From positions 374,001-438,000 of the forward strand of contig NZ_CP031153.1 of the NCBI RefSeq assembly GCF_003352465.1: a stretch of DNA of 64,000 nucleotides. The letters run 5' to 3'. The position numbers were made by a program, and so were the translations under genes. Below are positions 1 to 9,574 of this stretch, one piece after another; position 1 is the stretch's first letter, and every line of letters begins with the position of its first letter. The notes under the pieces are model-generated. The model worked only from the letters and a program-made list of their open reading frames with translations, was not told where the DNA came from and did not search any database. The DNA comes from Kordia sp. SMS9 (lineage in GTDB: Bacteria > Bacteroidota > Bacteroidia > Flavobacteriales > Flavobacteriaceae).

Positions 1-129
1 GATTTCAAAATCATCACAGAAACCATTACAAATGCTTCAAAAAGCATGCAATTGCAGTTAAATGCTGGACGTACAAAAATGAAGTTAGATGCAGGTTCAG
101 GAAGTGTCTATTTGAGAAAACGCGAGTAG
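1..129 (+). CDS. 3' end of an unidentified protein (partial)
   Basis: An open frame enters from the left edge and ends with TAG at 127-129, leaving 42 residues that finish in ...SGSVYLRKRE. A strong rho-independent terminator follows 33 bases later, which supports this being the true end of a gene. The fragment is too short and lacks diagnostic motifs, so I do not assign a family. Confidence 0.6.
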   Translation, partial: DFKIITETITNASKSMQLQLNAGRTKMKLDAGSGSVYLRKRE

Positions 130-162
130 TTCACTGAAAACCTAACTATTACACAAACTTAA

Positions 163-195
163 AAAAGCTTCACTCTTCAGTGGAGCTTTTGTCGT
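163..195 (+). terminator. Rho-independent terminator
   Basis: The 12-base arms AAAAGCTTCACT and AGTGGAGCTTTT pair fully, with one T-G wobble, around the loop CTTC, and are followed by a T-rich tract. It lies just after the partial gene ending at 129. The same AAAAGCTT-type hairpin recurs at other gene ends in this window. Confidence 0.85.
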
Positions 196-213
196 TTTTA
201 TAGATTTGGTATT

Positions 214-375
214 ATACCAATTTACATTTAAAATGGTGTTTTGGATACGAAGTTGCTTTGGCTGTATAGAATGCTGTGAATGGTTTGCATAGCCGTAGCT
301 ACGGAAAGTATTCGCAAAGAACTAAACTGCCAAATGAACGAGTTTATAAACATCATTTCATGTGTAAATTGGTAT
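214..375. repeat. MITE-like element with 27-bp imperfect terminal inverted repeats
   Basis: The arm at 214-240 (begins ATACCAATTTACA) is an imperfect inverted copy of the arm at 349-375 (ends TGTAAATTGGTAT). The intervening ~108 bases have no coding capacity and contain a GGCTGTATAG...GCATAGCC pairing. It fills most of the gene-free stretch 130-525. The rest of that stretch holds the terminator at 163-195 and a perfect palindrome AAGGAA-ATA-TTCCTT at 388-402. Confidence 0.5.
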
Positions 376-525
376 TAGAGTATATTTAAGGAAATATTCC
401 TTGAATTCAACCTATGAAAACACCCTCAAAATCACATATCATTCGATTCGTAATTGTGTTGGTTATTGGTGCTGGAATCTTACTGTATTTTAATACATTC
501 CATAACTTCAATTACCAACTAGCTC

Positions 526-2322
526 CTACTGATACTGCAATTCACTCAAACCTTTATACACACCATTTTCTAACAAAATCAATTCATCATGCGTGCCAGT
601 TTCATGAATCTTTCCGTGTTTGATGACCAAAATCGTATCGCAATCTTTGATCGTTGATAAACGATGCGCAATGATAAACGACGTTCTTCCTACCATCAAT
701 CTGTCCAATGCTTCCTGAATTAACAGTTCCGATTCAGAATCTAACGAACTTGTAGCTTCGTCCAAAATTAAGATGGAAGGATTTTTTAAAATCGCTCTCG
801 CAATGGCAATCCGTTGTTTTTGTCCACCCGACAATTGAATGCCTCGATCGCCTACAAAAGTTTCGTATCCGTCTGGAAAATTCATGATAAAATCGTGTGC
901 ATTGGCGTCTTTTGCAGCAGCGATAATTTCTTCTTCCGTAGCGTTCAAATCGCCATAAATAATATTTTCTTTGATCGTTCCACCAAACAAAATCACTTCT
1001 TGAGGCACTAACGCCATTTCGTTTCGAAGTTTGCTCAATTCAAACTCTTTTGCGGGAATTCCATCAAACAAAATCGTACCCGAACTCGGTTGATAAAACT
1101 GTAATAACAACGCAGACAGGGTAGATTTCCCCGAACCAGACGTACCGACCAACGCAATTTGTTTTCCCGCTTCTACATGTAGTGAAATATTTTTCAAAAC
1201 CTCTACATCCAAGCGTGAATCGTAGGCAAAGTTTACATTTTGAAGTGTTACTGTTCCGTTTAACTGTAACGGATCTTTGATTGGCTCTAAAATAATATTT
1301 TCGGTGTTTCCTTCTAAGATTTTCATCAAGCTTTCCGTAGCGCCAAGTGCTTTTTGAATTTTTGCATATAAATCGGGCAATCCGCCAATAGAACCGCCAA
1401 TAAAAATGGTATACAATATAAAACTAATGAAATGTTTTCCGCTAATATCTCCAGCTTCTACCATTAATTTTCCTTGCCAAATGACAAACACAATCGAGCC
1501 AAACATACAGAAGATAATCAACGTCCCAAAAAACCCTTGCCATTTGACAATTTTCATAGTTTTGTCGCGCACTTTCAACACAGTTCGTGTATACCGTTTG
1601 ATTTCAAAAAATTCATTCACAAACGATTTTACATTCGAGATTCCCATCAAACTTTCTTCTAAAATTGCATTGGATTTTGCAGCGTATTCCTGAGTTTCCA
1701 TAGAAACTTTTTTGATAAAATTCCCAAAAAACATACCAATGATTGCTACCACAGGAACGACGGCTAAGGTAATTAAACACAATTTTGGAGACATTAAAAA
1801 CAGTGCTGTCAAACAAATGACTACCGTAATAATTTGCCCAATAAAAGAAGGCAATGTCGTATTGAAGGTGTCGCGCAACAATTCAATATCTGTGGCAACT
1901 CTACTTGTCAACTCGCCTACTTTATTTTCATTAAAAAACTGCAACGGCGAGGTCACCATTTTTTGAAAAGCTTGTACTTTGATATCTTTCATCGTGTTCG
2001 CCGTAAAATACCCAAAAAGATAGGTTTTAAAGAACGAAAACAAGGCTTGCACACCAAATACGATGAACAAAACTTTCACAAGCGTATTGGTGTCGTCTAA
2101 GTTGATAAACGCTTCTGCGGCTTCCGTCGGATTTGTCGTGTCTTGTCCTAACAATTGCCCAATGAGATACGGAAATAACATCATGGTAATGCTGGAAAGT
2201 AAGAGAAACAACATGCCAAAAGAGAAGATGCCACGATACGGTTTTATAAATTGCAACAGCTTTTTTCGTGCGATTGCATTGCTCTTTTTGGGTGCTTTTT
2301 TAGTTGATTTTTTTGTGCTCAT
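526..2322 (-). CDS. ABC exporter half-transporter (permease-ATPase fusion)
   Basis: This 598-residue protein has an N-terminal six-helix transmembrane domain (about residues 30-330) and a C-terminal nucleotide-binding domain with Walker A GTSGSGKS, signature LSGGQKQR, Walker B ILILDEATSSLD and the H-loop IIAHRLST. This is the MsbA/LmrA-type exporter layout and probably works as a homodimer in the inner membrane. It is the last gene of the minus-strand NRPS operon, 51 bases after the CmlA-like gene, so export of the peptide or self-protection is the likely role (inference). Lipid A or general drug export cannot be excluded from sequence. Confidence 0.9.
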   Translation of the reverse strand: MSTKKSTKKAPKKSNAIARKKLLQFIKPYRGIFSFGMLFLLLSSITMMLFPYLIGQLLGQDTTNPTEAAEAFINLDDTNTLVKVLFIVFGVQALFSFFKTYLFGYFTANTMKDIKVQAFQKMVTSPLQFFNENKVGELTSRVATDIELLRDTFNTTLPSFIGQIITVVICLTALFLMSPKLCLITLAVVPVVAIIGMFFGNFIKKVSMETQEYAAKSNAILEESLMGISNVKSFVNEFFEIKRYTRTVLKVRDKTMKIVKWQGFFGTLIIFCMFGSIVFVIWQGKLMVEAGDISGKHFISFILYTIFIGGSIGGLPDLYAKIQKALGATESLMKILEGNTENIILEPIKDPLQLNGTVTLQNVNFAYDSRLDVEVLKNISLHVEAGKQIALVGTSGSGKSTLSALLLQFYQPSSGTILFDGIPAKEFELSKLRNEMALVPQEVILFGGTIKENIIYGDLNATEEEIIAAAKDANAHDFIMNFPDGYETFVGDRGIQLSGGQKQRIAIARAILKNPSILILDEATSSLDSESELLIQEALDRLMVGRTSFIIAHRLSTIKDCDTILVIKHGKIHETGTHDELILLENGVYKGLSELQYQ

Positions 2323-2373
2323 TGTATGTAAAAATGAAGGTGCTAATTATCGTTTTATTTCTTTTAAATGTAC

Positions 2374-3981
2374 TTATATGTTGGAAACTTCTTGTCCTTG
2401 ATATAGAATTTCTTTTTCTCCGAAAAGTCGTTCTGAAATGATTCCGTTGGCTTCACAGGCTTTGATCAACGCATTGGATTCTATGATCGGAATGGATGCT
2501 TCGGTGTATTTGATACTGCTGATGTATTTTAACCAAGGTTCCATGCCCATCGCGTACACGTAGACTTCCGAAGGATTGAAGGTATTCACTAAATCCATTC
2601 CTCGTTTTGAATTTGAACCTGCCAATCTTCTGGATTCGTCCATTTCTTTGGGAACTTTGTCAGTCAAATACGGCCCGTAAATCCACGACAATGGCGCGCC
2701 TTCACATTCCATTCCTAAAAAGATGACATCGGTGTCGCCGATAATTTGGTGGACTTTTTTATAGATTTCATTTTCTACATTGCAAGAATCTGCCACAAAT
2801 AACATAGAAAAGGACGCTATTTTTACGTGAAAGCACAATTTGGTCGGAATGTTTAAATCGCAATGTTCACCTAAAAACGGAACGCCTGTAATATGACAAT
2901 CGGCTAAGGAAAAACGTTCCATCACATCCAACTCGGTGACATTGTGAAACCCAATGTTTTGAAACATCAATTTTAAACTCGGATCTTGTAATTTTCCGTT
3001 TCCGCCGCGCGGAATGATGATATTTTTGATTTTATGGCGTAATGGCAAGAGCGTTTCAAACATGACATGATCTTGATGATTGTGCGTGATTAAGACATAA
3101 TCAATCACATCGGGCAAATCTACATCTGAAAAATGATCAACTTCCGACACGTAGCCGTAATAACTAATTAATGGATCTACCAAAATGCTGATATCTTTCG
3201 TTTCTACCAGAATACACGCGTGACCAAAGTAACGCATACGAATATGATCGCCAGTGTATTTTTCGTATTTCGGCGGTTTTTCTTCTGTAAAGAACGACTT
3301 AAATAATTCGTCATTTTCACAATCCAATAATTTTGCAATTTCGGAAAACGAACCTGCTTCTTTTTTCATGCGACTCAATTGATCGATTGCAGAATTTGCA
3401 AACGGAATTTCAATATGTTTAATGTGATCTTCGTCCAAACGCGGTGTACTCAACACAAACGGTCGGTCGTCGTTATCGGTCATCCAAAGTGCAATACTTT
3501 GCATACTTTCGTCGTAATATTCACTTTGATACAACAAACTTTCAAAAATGTTGTACGAAGGATTGTTATTCAAATCGTACACCAACTCCACATAACCGCG
3601 CAATGGTGTTGGAATTTTAGCATATAAATCGTCTAACGATTGTCCGCTTGCCTCCTTTTTCAGCATGGTTTCCAGTTCAGAAATCGCATCTGCCAACTGC
3701 AATAATTGTCCTTGTCGCGTTTCCGTCGTTTGTTTTAACGCCATGACATCTTCTTTTCGTTCTGTGGGATAATCCATAAAAGGACCGCCCAACAGTTTTG
3801 GATTTTTCGTCGCGGCTTTGTGTGCTTTTGGCGCTTGAATGTATGAGTTGATAATCTTTAAGTTTCGCTCTTTGACAATCTTAGCTGCCGTTGCCGGAGA
3901 AATTAAATGCGACCAGCAATACCAGCGATTCAACAAAGGTTCAATAACTACATTCGGTTTTAAATATACCTGATCGTTCAT
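2374..3981 (-). CDS. CmlA-like diiron beta-hydroxylase (metallo-beta-lactamase fold) acting on an NRPS-bound amino acid
   Basis: The 535-residue protein has an N-terminal helical region (about 1-245) and a C-terminal metallo-beta-lactamase fold. The metal motif is T-H300-N-H302-Q-D304-H305, followed by G-E372-H-C-D and V-A-D398-S. A Glu at 372, where hydrolases normally carry His, is the hallmark of CmlA, the chloramphenicol-pathway diiron monooxygenase that beta-hydroxylates an aromatic amino acid on a carrier protein. As I recall CmlA numbering (H305, H307, D309, H310, E377, D403), every ligand is offset by exactly five. Length also matches CmlA (about 530). The gene overlaps the preceding NRPS gene by 4 bases, indicating translational coupling. 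It is probably not a lactamase or other hydrolase. Confidence 0.88.
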   Translation of the reverse strand: MNDQVYLKPNVVIEPLLNRWYCWSHLISPATAAKIVKERNLKIINSYIQAPKAHKAATKNPKLLGGPFMDYPTERKEDVMALKQTTETRQGQLLQLADAISELETMLKKEASGQSLDDLYAKIPTPLRGYVELVYDLNNNPSYNIFESLLYQSEYYDESMQSIALWMTDNDDRPFVLSTPRLDEDHIKHIEIPFANSAIDQLSRMKKEAGSFSEIAKLLDCENDELFKSFFTEEKPPKYEKYTGDHIRMRYFGHACILVETKDISILVDPLISYYGYVSEVDHFSDVDLPDVIDYVLITHNHQDHVMFETLLPLRHKIKNIIIPRGGNGKLQDPSLKLMFQNIGFHNVTELDVMERFSLADCHITGVPFLGEHCDLNIPTKLCFHVKIASFSMLFVADSCNVENEIYKKVHQIIGDTDVIFLGMECEGAPLSWIYGPYLTDKVPKEMDESRRLAGSNSKRGMDLVNTFNPSEVYVYAMGMEPWLKYISSIKYTEASIPIIESNALIKACEANGIISERLFGEKEILYQGQEVSNI

Positions 3982-6900
3982 GCGGTTGTAGTATTTAATG
4001 TGTTGATAATTTCTTCAAGTGTGTGTGTTTCGTTTTCTAATAACAATCGTAAAAGTTTGCTATATTGATCAGCTCTTTTGATGGCATCTGCTTCTGTAAA
4101 TCGGTTGGAATTGTAGAGTACATTGAGCAAAATTGTATGTTCTTTTTCGGTGAAATTGAATGAGAAACTACGTCCAAACCATTTGTGCACCGATGAACTG
4201 TCTGTACTAAACGAAATGCCTTCCATTTGCGTGTCATTGCTTACTTTCGTGAAATTTTCTATTCCAATTCCAATAGGACATTCGGCAAATTTTAGTTGTT
4301 CCACCAACAGACTGTACGGATAGTTTTGATGCGAAAAGACATCTAACATATTCTGTTTACTGTTTTTTATAAATTCTTCGGCTGTGACAGAAGTATCAAT
4401 CGAAGTTCTAAAAATAGTATCGTTCGCGTAGTAGCCAATTTGATTGTTTAAATCTTTGTGTTCACGTCCCGCATTGACACTGGCAATGGCGACATCTTCT
4501 TGATCGGTTGCAGCATGAATCAACAATTGCAACGTTCCCACCAAAAAGGTAAAAATCGTTGTATTGTATTTTATGGCATGATCGCGAAGCAATTTGGTAA
4601 ATGCTTCATCCAAGATAATTTCATGCTCAAATCCGTTATAAATATTAAATTCTTGTTGTTCCACCGTGTGCGGGAAATCAACCGCTTGGGTTAACTCTTT
4701 CAAATACGAAAACCAAAAATCTTTCGAAGCGTCCAATTCTCCTTGATGGATTTTGTCATTTTTCCAATAGGCAAATTCTTTGTAATGAATCTTTAACGGT
4801 GCTAACGATGAATCTTCTCCTTTTGCAAAATTGTTGTAGCTTTCAAACAATTCGTCAAATAATACATTCATCGACCAACCATCCGAAACAATGTGATGAA
4901 TGACCATAATCAACGAATGTTCGGTGTCTGATTTTTTAATCAAACGCATGCGCAACAATGGACCTTCAAACAAATCTATGGACAGTTTATCTTCAATTTC
5001 TAAGTATTCTGCAACCTTTTCAGATGGTTCATCTTCTTCCGATGCATCATGATAGGTAAAGCTAAACGTGTGATCGCCGTTTTCAAAGATTTGCTGTTTC
5101 AATTCGCCATCAACTTCTAAAAATAAGGTGCGCAAACTTTCATGACGTTGTACAATATGTCGCAAGGCTTTTTCAAACGCTGCTACATTTAAGTGACCTT
5201 CTAATTTGAACGCTCCAGGAAACGCATTGTTTGGTTTTTCGTCTTTGCTCATCATTTGAAACGCCTTTTCAAATCCTAAGAAACGTTTTTGATTGAACGA
5301 TATGTCGTAAATACCACTTTCTTCATGTATGACAGGAATGATGACTTCTTTTTGCGAATAGTTTTCTGTGTGTTTTGCCAAAGTTTGCGGCGTAGAATGA
5401 TCAAATACATCGCGGACATCAATGGTGATTCCTGTGACTTTGTATACTTCAGAAACCACTTGAATGGCTTTTAGTGAGTTGCCTCCAAATTCAAAAAAGC
5501 TATCGGTAATGCTCAACGGTTTGTGCAGTAATACTTCTTCAAAAATGGTGAGAATGTGTTGTTCATATTCCGTTGTCGGCCCCACAATTTCTTTTTCTTT
5601 TTGTGCTGTTGCCGCTATTTGAATTTGTGCTTTTAGGGCATTCATATCCACTTTACCTGCATTGTTTAACGGAAATTCATCAAAATACACAAAAGCATTG
5701 GGCAACATGTACGGCGGAATGATATTGGCGAGATACGATTTGAGTGCTTCCGAATCAATCTCCACAGTTTTTTCCACAAAAGCCACCAATTGTTTTCGGT
5801 TGTTGGCTTCATCCAGAATCACAACAGTATTTTTAACATGTTCATGTGATGTAATTGCGGATTCAATTTCGTGCAATTCTACGCGAATTCCGTTGAGTTG
5901 TACTTGCGAATCCATGCGTCCGTGAAATAACAATGCGCCATCTTCTGTAAACGAAGCATAATCGCCCGTTTTGTAGATGCGATCATCATTTAAGTAGGAA
6001 GTTGTCGTAAACTTTTCTGCGGTTAATGCATCATTATTCAAATATCCATCCGACAAGCCCAAACCTGCGACACAAATTTCGCCTTGCAATCCGTTTGGTA
6101 CTAAGTGTAGATCTTCATCCAACAGTAAAATCGTGGTATTTTTAAACGGTTCTCCAATTGGCACACTGTTTTCTGCGTAATAGTCTTTTTTGTCATACTC
6201 AATTTTATAGAACGAAGCGCCAATACAGGTTTCCGTCGGTCCGTAACCGTTATACACATCTTTGGTTTGCGAATAGTGAATACAGTCTGGAATGGAAGCT
6301 TTTTCACCTGTCGTGATGATTTTTTGCATCGTTGGCAATTCGCGTTTGTTTAAGATTTTGAGATACGAAGGCGGAAAAATTGCCACATTTACATTGTATG
6401 TTTCTAACAATTGCGTTAAGACATTCGTATCATTTTTTTCACGTTCAGAACTTACAACTAGCGTATTTCCTGCCGCCAATGCCATAAAAATTTCTACCAA
6501 AGACGCATCAAACGAAATAGACGCAAATTGCAATACTGTGTGATCTTTCAATTCCAAATAATCAATATGATACAGCATACGATCGGAAATACTTTTATGC
6601 TTGATCGGAATGGCTTTCGGTTCGCCTGTAGAACCTGATGTATGAATGATATACGCTGTTTGTGCAGCACTCGATTTGTTTTGAAAAGCAATTTCTTCCG
6701 AAGAATCAAAATCAATTTCTAGGTCAATCGCGAGTAAATTTCCTGTGTATTCTTGCAAATCGAACATTAAATCGCTCACCGTAATTAACACATTCGTGTT
6801 GGTTTTTTCGAGAATTGTATCGCGGCGTTCCACGGGTAATTTTAAATCTAACGGCACGTAGATTCCGCCACATTTCCAAATCGCCAATAAAGCGATCAAC

Positions 6901-7805
6901 CAATTATCAGAACGTTCTAGCATTACTCCGACACAATCGCCAATTTGCAAATTGTATTCTTCCATAAGATAGTTTGCTAAGATGTTGATCCGATTGTCAA
7001 ATGCTTGATAACTTAGCGTTTCTCCGTTGTAAATAATCGCGTCTTTTTCAGGATTTGTCGTTACAAACTCTTCCATGATTGTTGCCAAGGTTTTGTCAGA
7101 ATCGTATGCTTTTTTGGTATCGTTAAAAACATTGATGATGGTGTTTTTTTCTTCGTCAGACACTATGTTTACATCTTTCAGTACCGTTTCAGGTTGTTGA
7201 AATAATGCCAAACACACATCAAAATGTGAAGGTATGTTTTGAATGAAAAAAGTATCATAAGATGCTGTATCGTATGTGATATTAATTAGCATTTTATCGG
7301 TTTCTTTGCTACACGAAAACACGAAATCAACCGTTTCGGTTATTGCAGAATCGTGTGCATTTTCATAGACAAACAATACATTGCTTTTCGCCGTTTTTCC
7401 TAACAAATCACTTTTTTGCTTGCAGTATTGTTCTTTGAGCGTTTCTTGACACATTTTTAAATGTTCTTTGAAACTTCGGTTTGTATCTACGTGTAACGAA
7501 ATCGGAATTTGTAGCGCATCTTTTTCTACATTTGCCAAATGTGGCGTGTTAATCACAATGTCTTGTTGCGCTGTATATTTACGAATCAATACGGAAAAAG
7601 CCGAAAAAAGTACTACTAAGGAAATGGTGTCATTGCTTTTTGCCAATTCGAAAAATTTGGCGTGTTTCTCAATATCAAGCTCAAATTGAAATGTAGCTTT
7701 TTCTGCTTGCGAAATTCCGTTTTTTTGCTTGAACAAAAATTGAATTCCTGCTTCGCCAGTCCAAGAAGTTTGTGATGTGGTTTCTATAGTATTTTGTGTA
7801 TTCAT
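3978..7805 (-). CDS. Nonribosomal peptide synthetase, (half C)-A-T-C
   Basis: The 1275-residue synthetase starts with only the C-terminal lobe of a condensation domain (about 1-215, no HHxxxDG). Then come an adenylation domain (about 235-720, with HTSGSTGEPK and YGPTE), a carrier domain (FFEFGGNS, phosphopantetheine Ser777) and a complete condensation domain (about 830-1265, HHIVSDG at 970-976). There is no thioesterase or reductase domain. The ten-residue specificity code I read is D-A-V-I-I-T-G-I-G-K, which I cannot assign. It lies 20 bases after the halogenase gene and overlaps the CmlA-like gene. The terminal C domain may release the product by condensation, or may work in trans with the other synthetase. 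Confidence 0.93.
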   Translation of the reverse strand: MNTQNTIETTSQTSWTGEAGIQFLFKQKNGISQAEKATFQFELDIEKHAKFFELAKSNDTISLVVLFSAFSVLIRKYTAQQDIVINTPHLANVEKDALQIPISLHVDTNRSFKEHLKMCQETLKEQYCKQKSDLLGKTAKSNVLFVYENAHDSAITETVDFVFSCSKETDKMLINITYDTASYDTFFIQNIPSHFDVCLALFQQPETVLKDVNIVSDEEKNTIINVFNDTKKAYDSDKTLATIMEEFVTTNPEKDAIIYNGETLSYQAFDNRINILANYLMEEYNLQIGDCVGVMLERSDNWLIALLAIWKCGGIYVPLDLKLPVERRDTILEKTNTNVLITVSDLMFDLQEYTGNLLAIDLEIDFDSSEEIAFQNKSSAAQTAYIIHTSGSTGEPKAIPIKHKSISDRMLYHIDYLELKDHTVLQFASISFDASLVEIFMALAAGNTLVVSSEREKNDTNVLTQLLETYNVNVAIFPPSYLKILNKRELPTMQKIITTGEKASIPDCIHYSQTKDVYNGYGPTETCIGASFYKIEYDKKDYYAENSVPIGEPFKNTTILLLDEDLHLVPNGLQGEICVAGLGLSDGYLNNDALTAEKFTTTSYLNDDRIYKTGDYASFTEDGALLFHGRMDSQVQLNGIRVELHEIESAITSHEHVKNTVVILDEANNRKQLVAFVEKTVEIDSEALKSYLANIIPPYMLPNAFVYFDEFPLNNAGKVDMNALKAQIQIAATAQKEKEIVGPTTEYEQHILTIFEEVLLHKPLSITDSFFEFGGNSLKAIQVVSEVYKVTGITIDVRDVFDHSTPQTLAKHTENYSQKEVIIPVIHEESGIYDISFNQKRFLGFEKAFQMMSKDEKPNNAFPGAFKLEGHLNVAAFEKALRHIVQRHESLRTLFLEVDGELKQQIFENGDHTFSFTYHDASEEDEPSEKVAEYLEIEDKLSIDLFEGPLLRMRLIKKSDTEHSLIMVIHHIVSDGWSMNVLFDELFESYNNFAKGEDSSLAPLKIHYKEFAYWKNDKIHQGELDASKDFWFSYLKELTQAVDFPHTVEQQEFNIYNGFEHEIILDEAFTKLLRDHAIKYNTTIFTFLVGTLQLLIHAATDQEDVAIASVNAGREHKDLNNQIGYYANDTIFRTSIDTSVTAEEFIKNSKQNMLDVFSHQNYPYSLLVEQLKFAECPIGIGIENFTKVSNDTQMEGISFSTDSSSVHKWFGRSFSFNFTEKEHTILLNVLYNSNRFTEADAIKRADQYSKLLRLLLENETHTLEEIINTLNTTTA

Positions 7806-7825
7806 AACGATGCTGACGTTTTATT

Positions 7826-9562
7826 TTAAAATATGGATATGTCTAAATCTATTTTTTCTTTGAGTTGATCTTTGTACTGAATCACCTTGAGGATTTGATG
7901 TTGTACAATGGTCAAATCGCGCGGTTTGGTTTTGGGTTCAAATAATCCTTCTTCATCCCAGGCATCTGGATTCAAACTAATAGCATTTACATTCAGCCAA
8001 ATCGGTTCTTGGAAGCGTTCCAATTGTTCGGGCATCACATCTTTTACCACAATTAAGAAAATGGCTTGTGCAAATTCTTCCAAGCGTTCTACGGTGTGAA
8101 TTCTGTCTTCAATAAGTGTTTCTAAAGATTTATTCGGCACTAAATTCCGCTTGAAAATATCCAGAATGAACGGAATGTTTAGATAGTCGATAAAGTCGAA
8201 CGTAAAGGTGTTTTTTGCTACTTTATGCCAATCCAAGAAGAGTTTTTTCATTCTTCCTAACGCAAAAATGATGTTTGCATTTTCTTTGTCTAAGCGCGTT
8301 TTTACCTCAATATCTAAAAAAGTTTTGTTGAACATTTGCGGACAATCCAATGACCAACCAATGACAACGCTCCACAAATACGCCAACGTGTATACTTGCT
8401 GATGTCCGAAATACGGATAGGAACCTTGAATATGATCTATCAGCCATTCGTTTTGCGAGATGATGAACTGACTTAAACGATCGACATGCTTTTCCTCCAA
8501 ATTGTTGCTCAAATCTTTTCGCAACATATCCACAATACAGGTGTTTTCATACCCAATCATGTTGGAACCTGGAGAATACAACGGATCGGCAAAAACCGCA
8601 GCTTCTCCCGTACACGCCCAACGATCTATGGAAGCGACGCGGGTTGCGGAATGACTGTAGTTTTTGTTTCGGAGAAAATCTTCCATCTTGAAGTTCTCTA
8701 AATGTTTCGCAATTGTAGGTTCGTATTGCTCCAACCACGCTTTTGCTTTGGCTTTGGTATTGTACGTACTAAAATCGTGATACGCTTCCGAAGTCACGAT
8801 TCCGATGCTTGTGTGACCCGAATTGAGTGGAATTAACCAAACCCAATAGCCTTGTCCCATAATGTGAAACGTAGAATAATAGCGGTTTTTATGTGGCACA
8901 TGATTGCGAAAAGTTGCATTGTCTTTGTTTACCATATCTTCTACATCAAAACGTCCTTTTACACGAAACCACGCGGCATTGTGCGGCGTTTCCATTTTTT
9001 TGGTGAGATTGTATTTGTTGTGAAAAAACAAACGTCGTCCCATCGAGTCAATTACCCAACGACATTGCAAATCGAACGTTTGATCATCTTTTTTAATTTT
9101 CACAATATTGTCTTGTGCTTTTTCATTGATTTCAATGTCTATAATTGCTGTATCGTCAATGATTTCCACACCGCTGACTTTGTTGATTTCGCACAAATCA
9201 TTTTCCAACACGCCTCTGTCCATTTGCAAGGAATCGTACGGCGGATATTTGGACAAGCCAATTTCTGGGCGTGATGTCCATTCGTCGCGTCCGTCACCTA
9301 GAATAAAGCGGAATCCTAATTTTTTGAAGTGTGCATTTTTAAAATAGTCGGACAGTTGTAAATCTTCCTTAAAGTAGAACGACGCAATTTCCGTGGTTGA
9401 TTCGCCCACTTTGTAAGTCGCAACAGGTTTTGGAAACGTGCGTTTTTCTATCACTAAGGTTGAAAGTTGTGGAAATTCTACTTTTAATTGTCTCGCTAAT
9501 GTGAGTCCAGCTAAGCCGCCGCCACAAATAATCACATCATATTTTCTTTTCTTTGGGTTCAT
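7826..9562 (-). CDS. Flavin-dependent halogenase
   Basis: The 578-residue protein has an N-terminal FAD-binding GGGLAG motif (residues 14-19), the VGEST motif near residue 52, a K-L-G-F-R-F stretch whose Lys81 matches the catalytic lysine of flavin halogenases, and the halogenase hallmark W240-V-W-L-I-P245. Halogenases use FADH2 from a partner reductase to make hypohalous acid, which the lysine relays to the substrate. The length and long C-terminal region resemble carrier-bound-substrate halogenases such as CmlS more than free-tryptophan halogenases (inference). It sits between the two NRPS genes, 12 bases after the large one. The substrate is probably a Tyr-like residue or an acyl cap. Confidence 0.85.
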   Translation of the reverse strand: MNPKKRKYDVIICGGGLAGLTLARQLKVEFPQLSTLVIEKRTFPKPVATYKVGESTTEIASFYFKEDLQLSDYFKNAHFKKLGFRFILGDGRDEWTSRPEIGLSKYPPYDSLQMDRGVLENDLCEINKVSGVEIIDDTAIIDIEINEKAQDNIVKIKKDDQTFDLQCRWVIDSMGRRLFFHNKYNLTKKMETPHNAAWFRVKGRFDVEDMVNKDNATFRNHVPHKNRYYSTFHIMGQGYWVWLIPLNSGHTSIGIVTSEAYHDFSTYNTKAKAKAWLEQYEPTIAKHLENFKMEDFLRNKNYSHSATRVASIDRWACTGEAAVFADPLYSPGSNMIGYENTCIVDMLRKDLSNNLEEKHVDRLSQFIISQNEWLIDHIQGSYPYFGHQQVYTLAYLWSVVIGWSLDCPQMFNKTFLDIEVKTRLDKENANIIFALGRMKKLFLDWHKVAKNTFTFDFIDYLNIPFILDIFKRNLVPNKSLETLIEDRIHTVERLEEFAQAIFLIVVKDVMPEQLERFQEPIWLNVNAISLNPDAWDEEGLFEPKTKPRDLTIVQHQILKVIQYKDQLKEKIDLDISIF

Positions 9563-9574
9563 AACATTGCTTTT

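Noticed and set aside
414..623. 69-residue plus-strand ORF with an N-terminal hydrophobic helix
   Set aside because: Its second half overlaps the end of the ABC exporter on the other strand, there is no terminator, and only the first ~37 codons are outside another gene. At most it is the remnant of a lost gene.
2374..3981. Metallo-beta-lactamase or antibiotic resistance hydrolase
   Set aside because: Glu372 at the His ligand position, the long N-terminal domain and the NRPS context fit CmlA-type oxygenases better.
7826..9562. Simple FAD monooxygenase or geranylgeranyl reductase
   Set aside because: The WxWxIP motif and the conserved Lys point to a halogenase.
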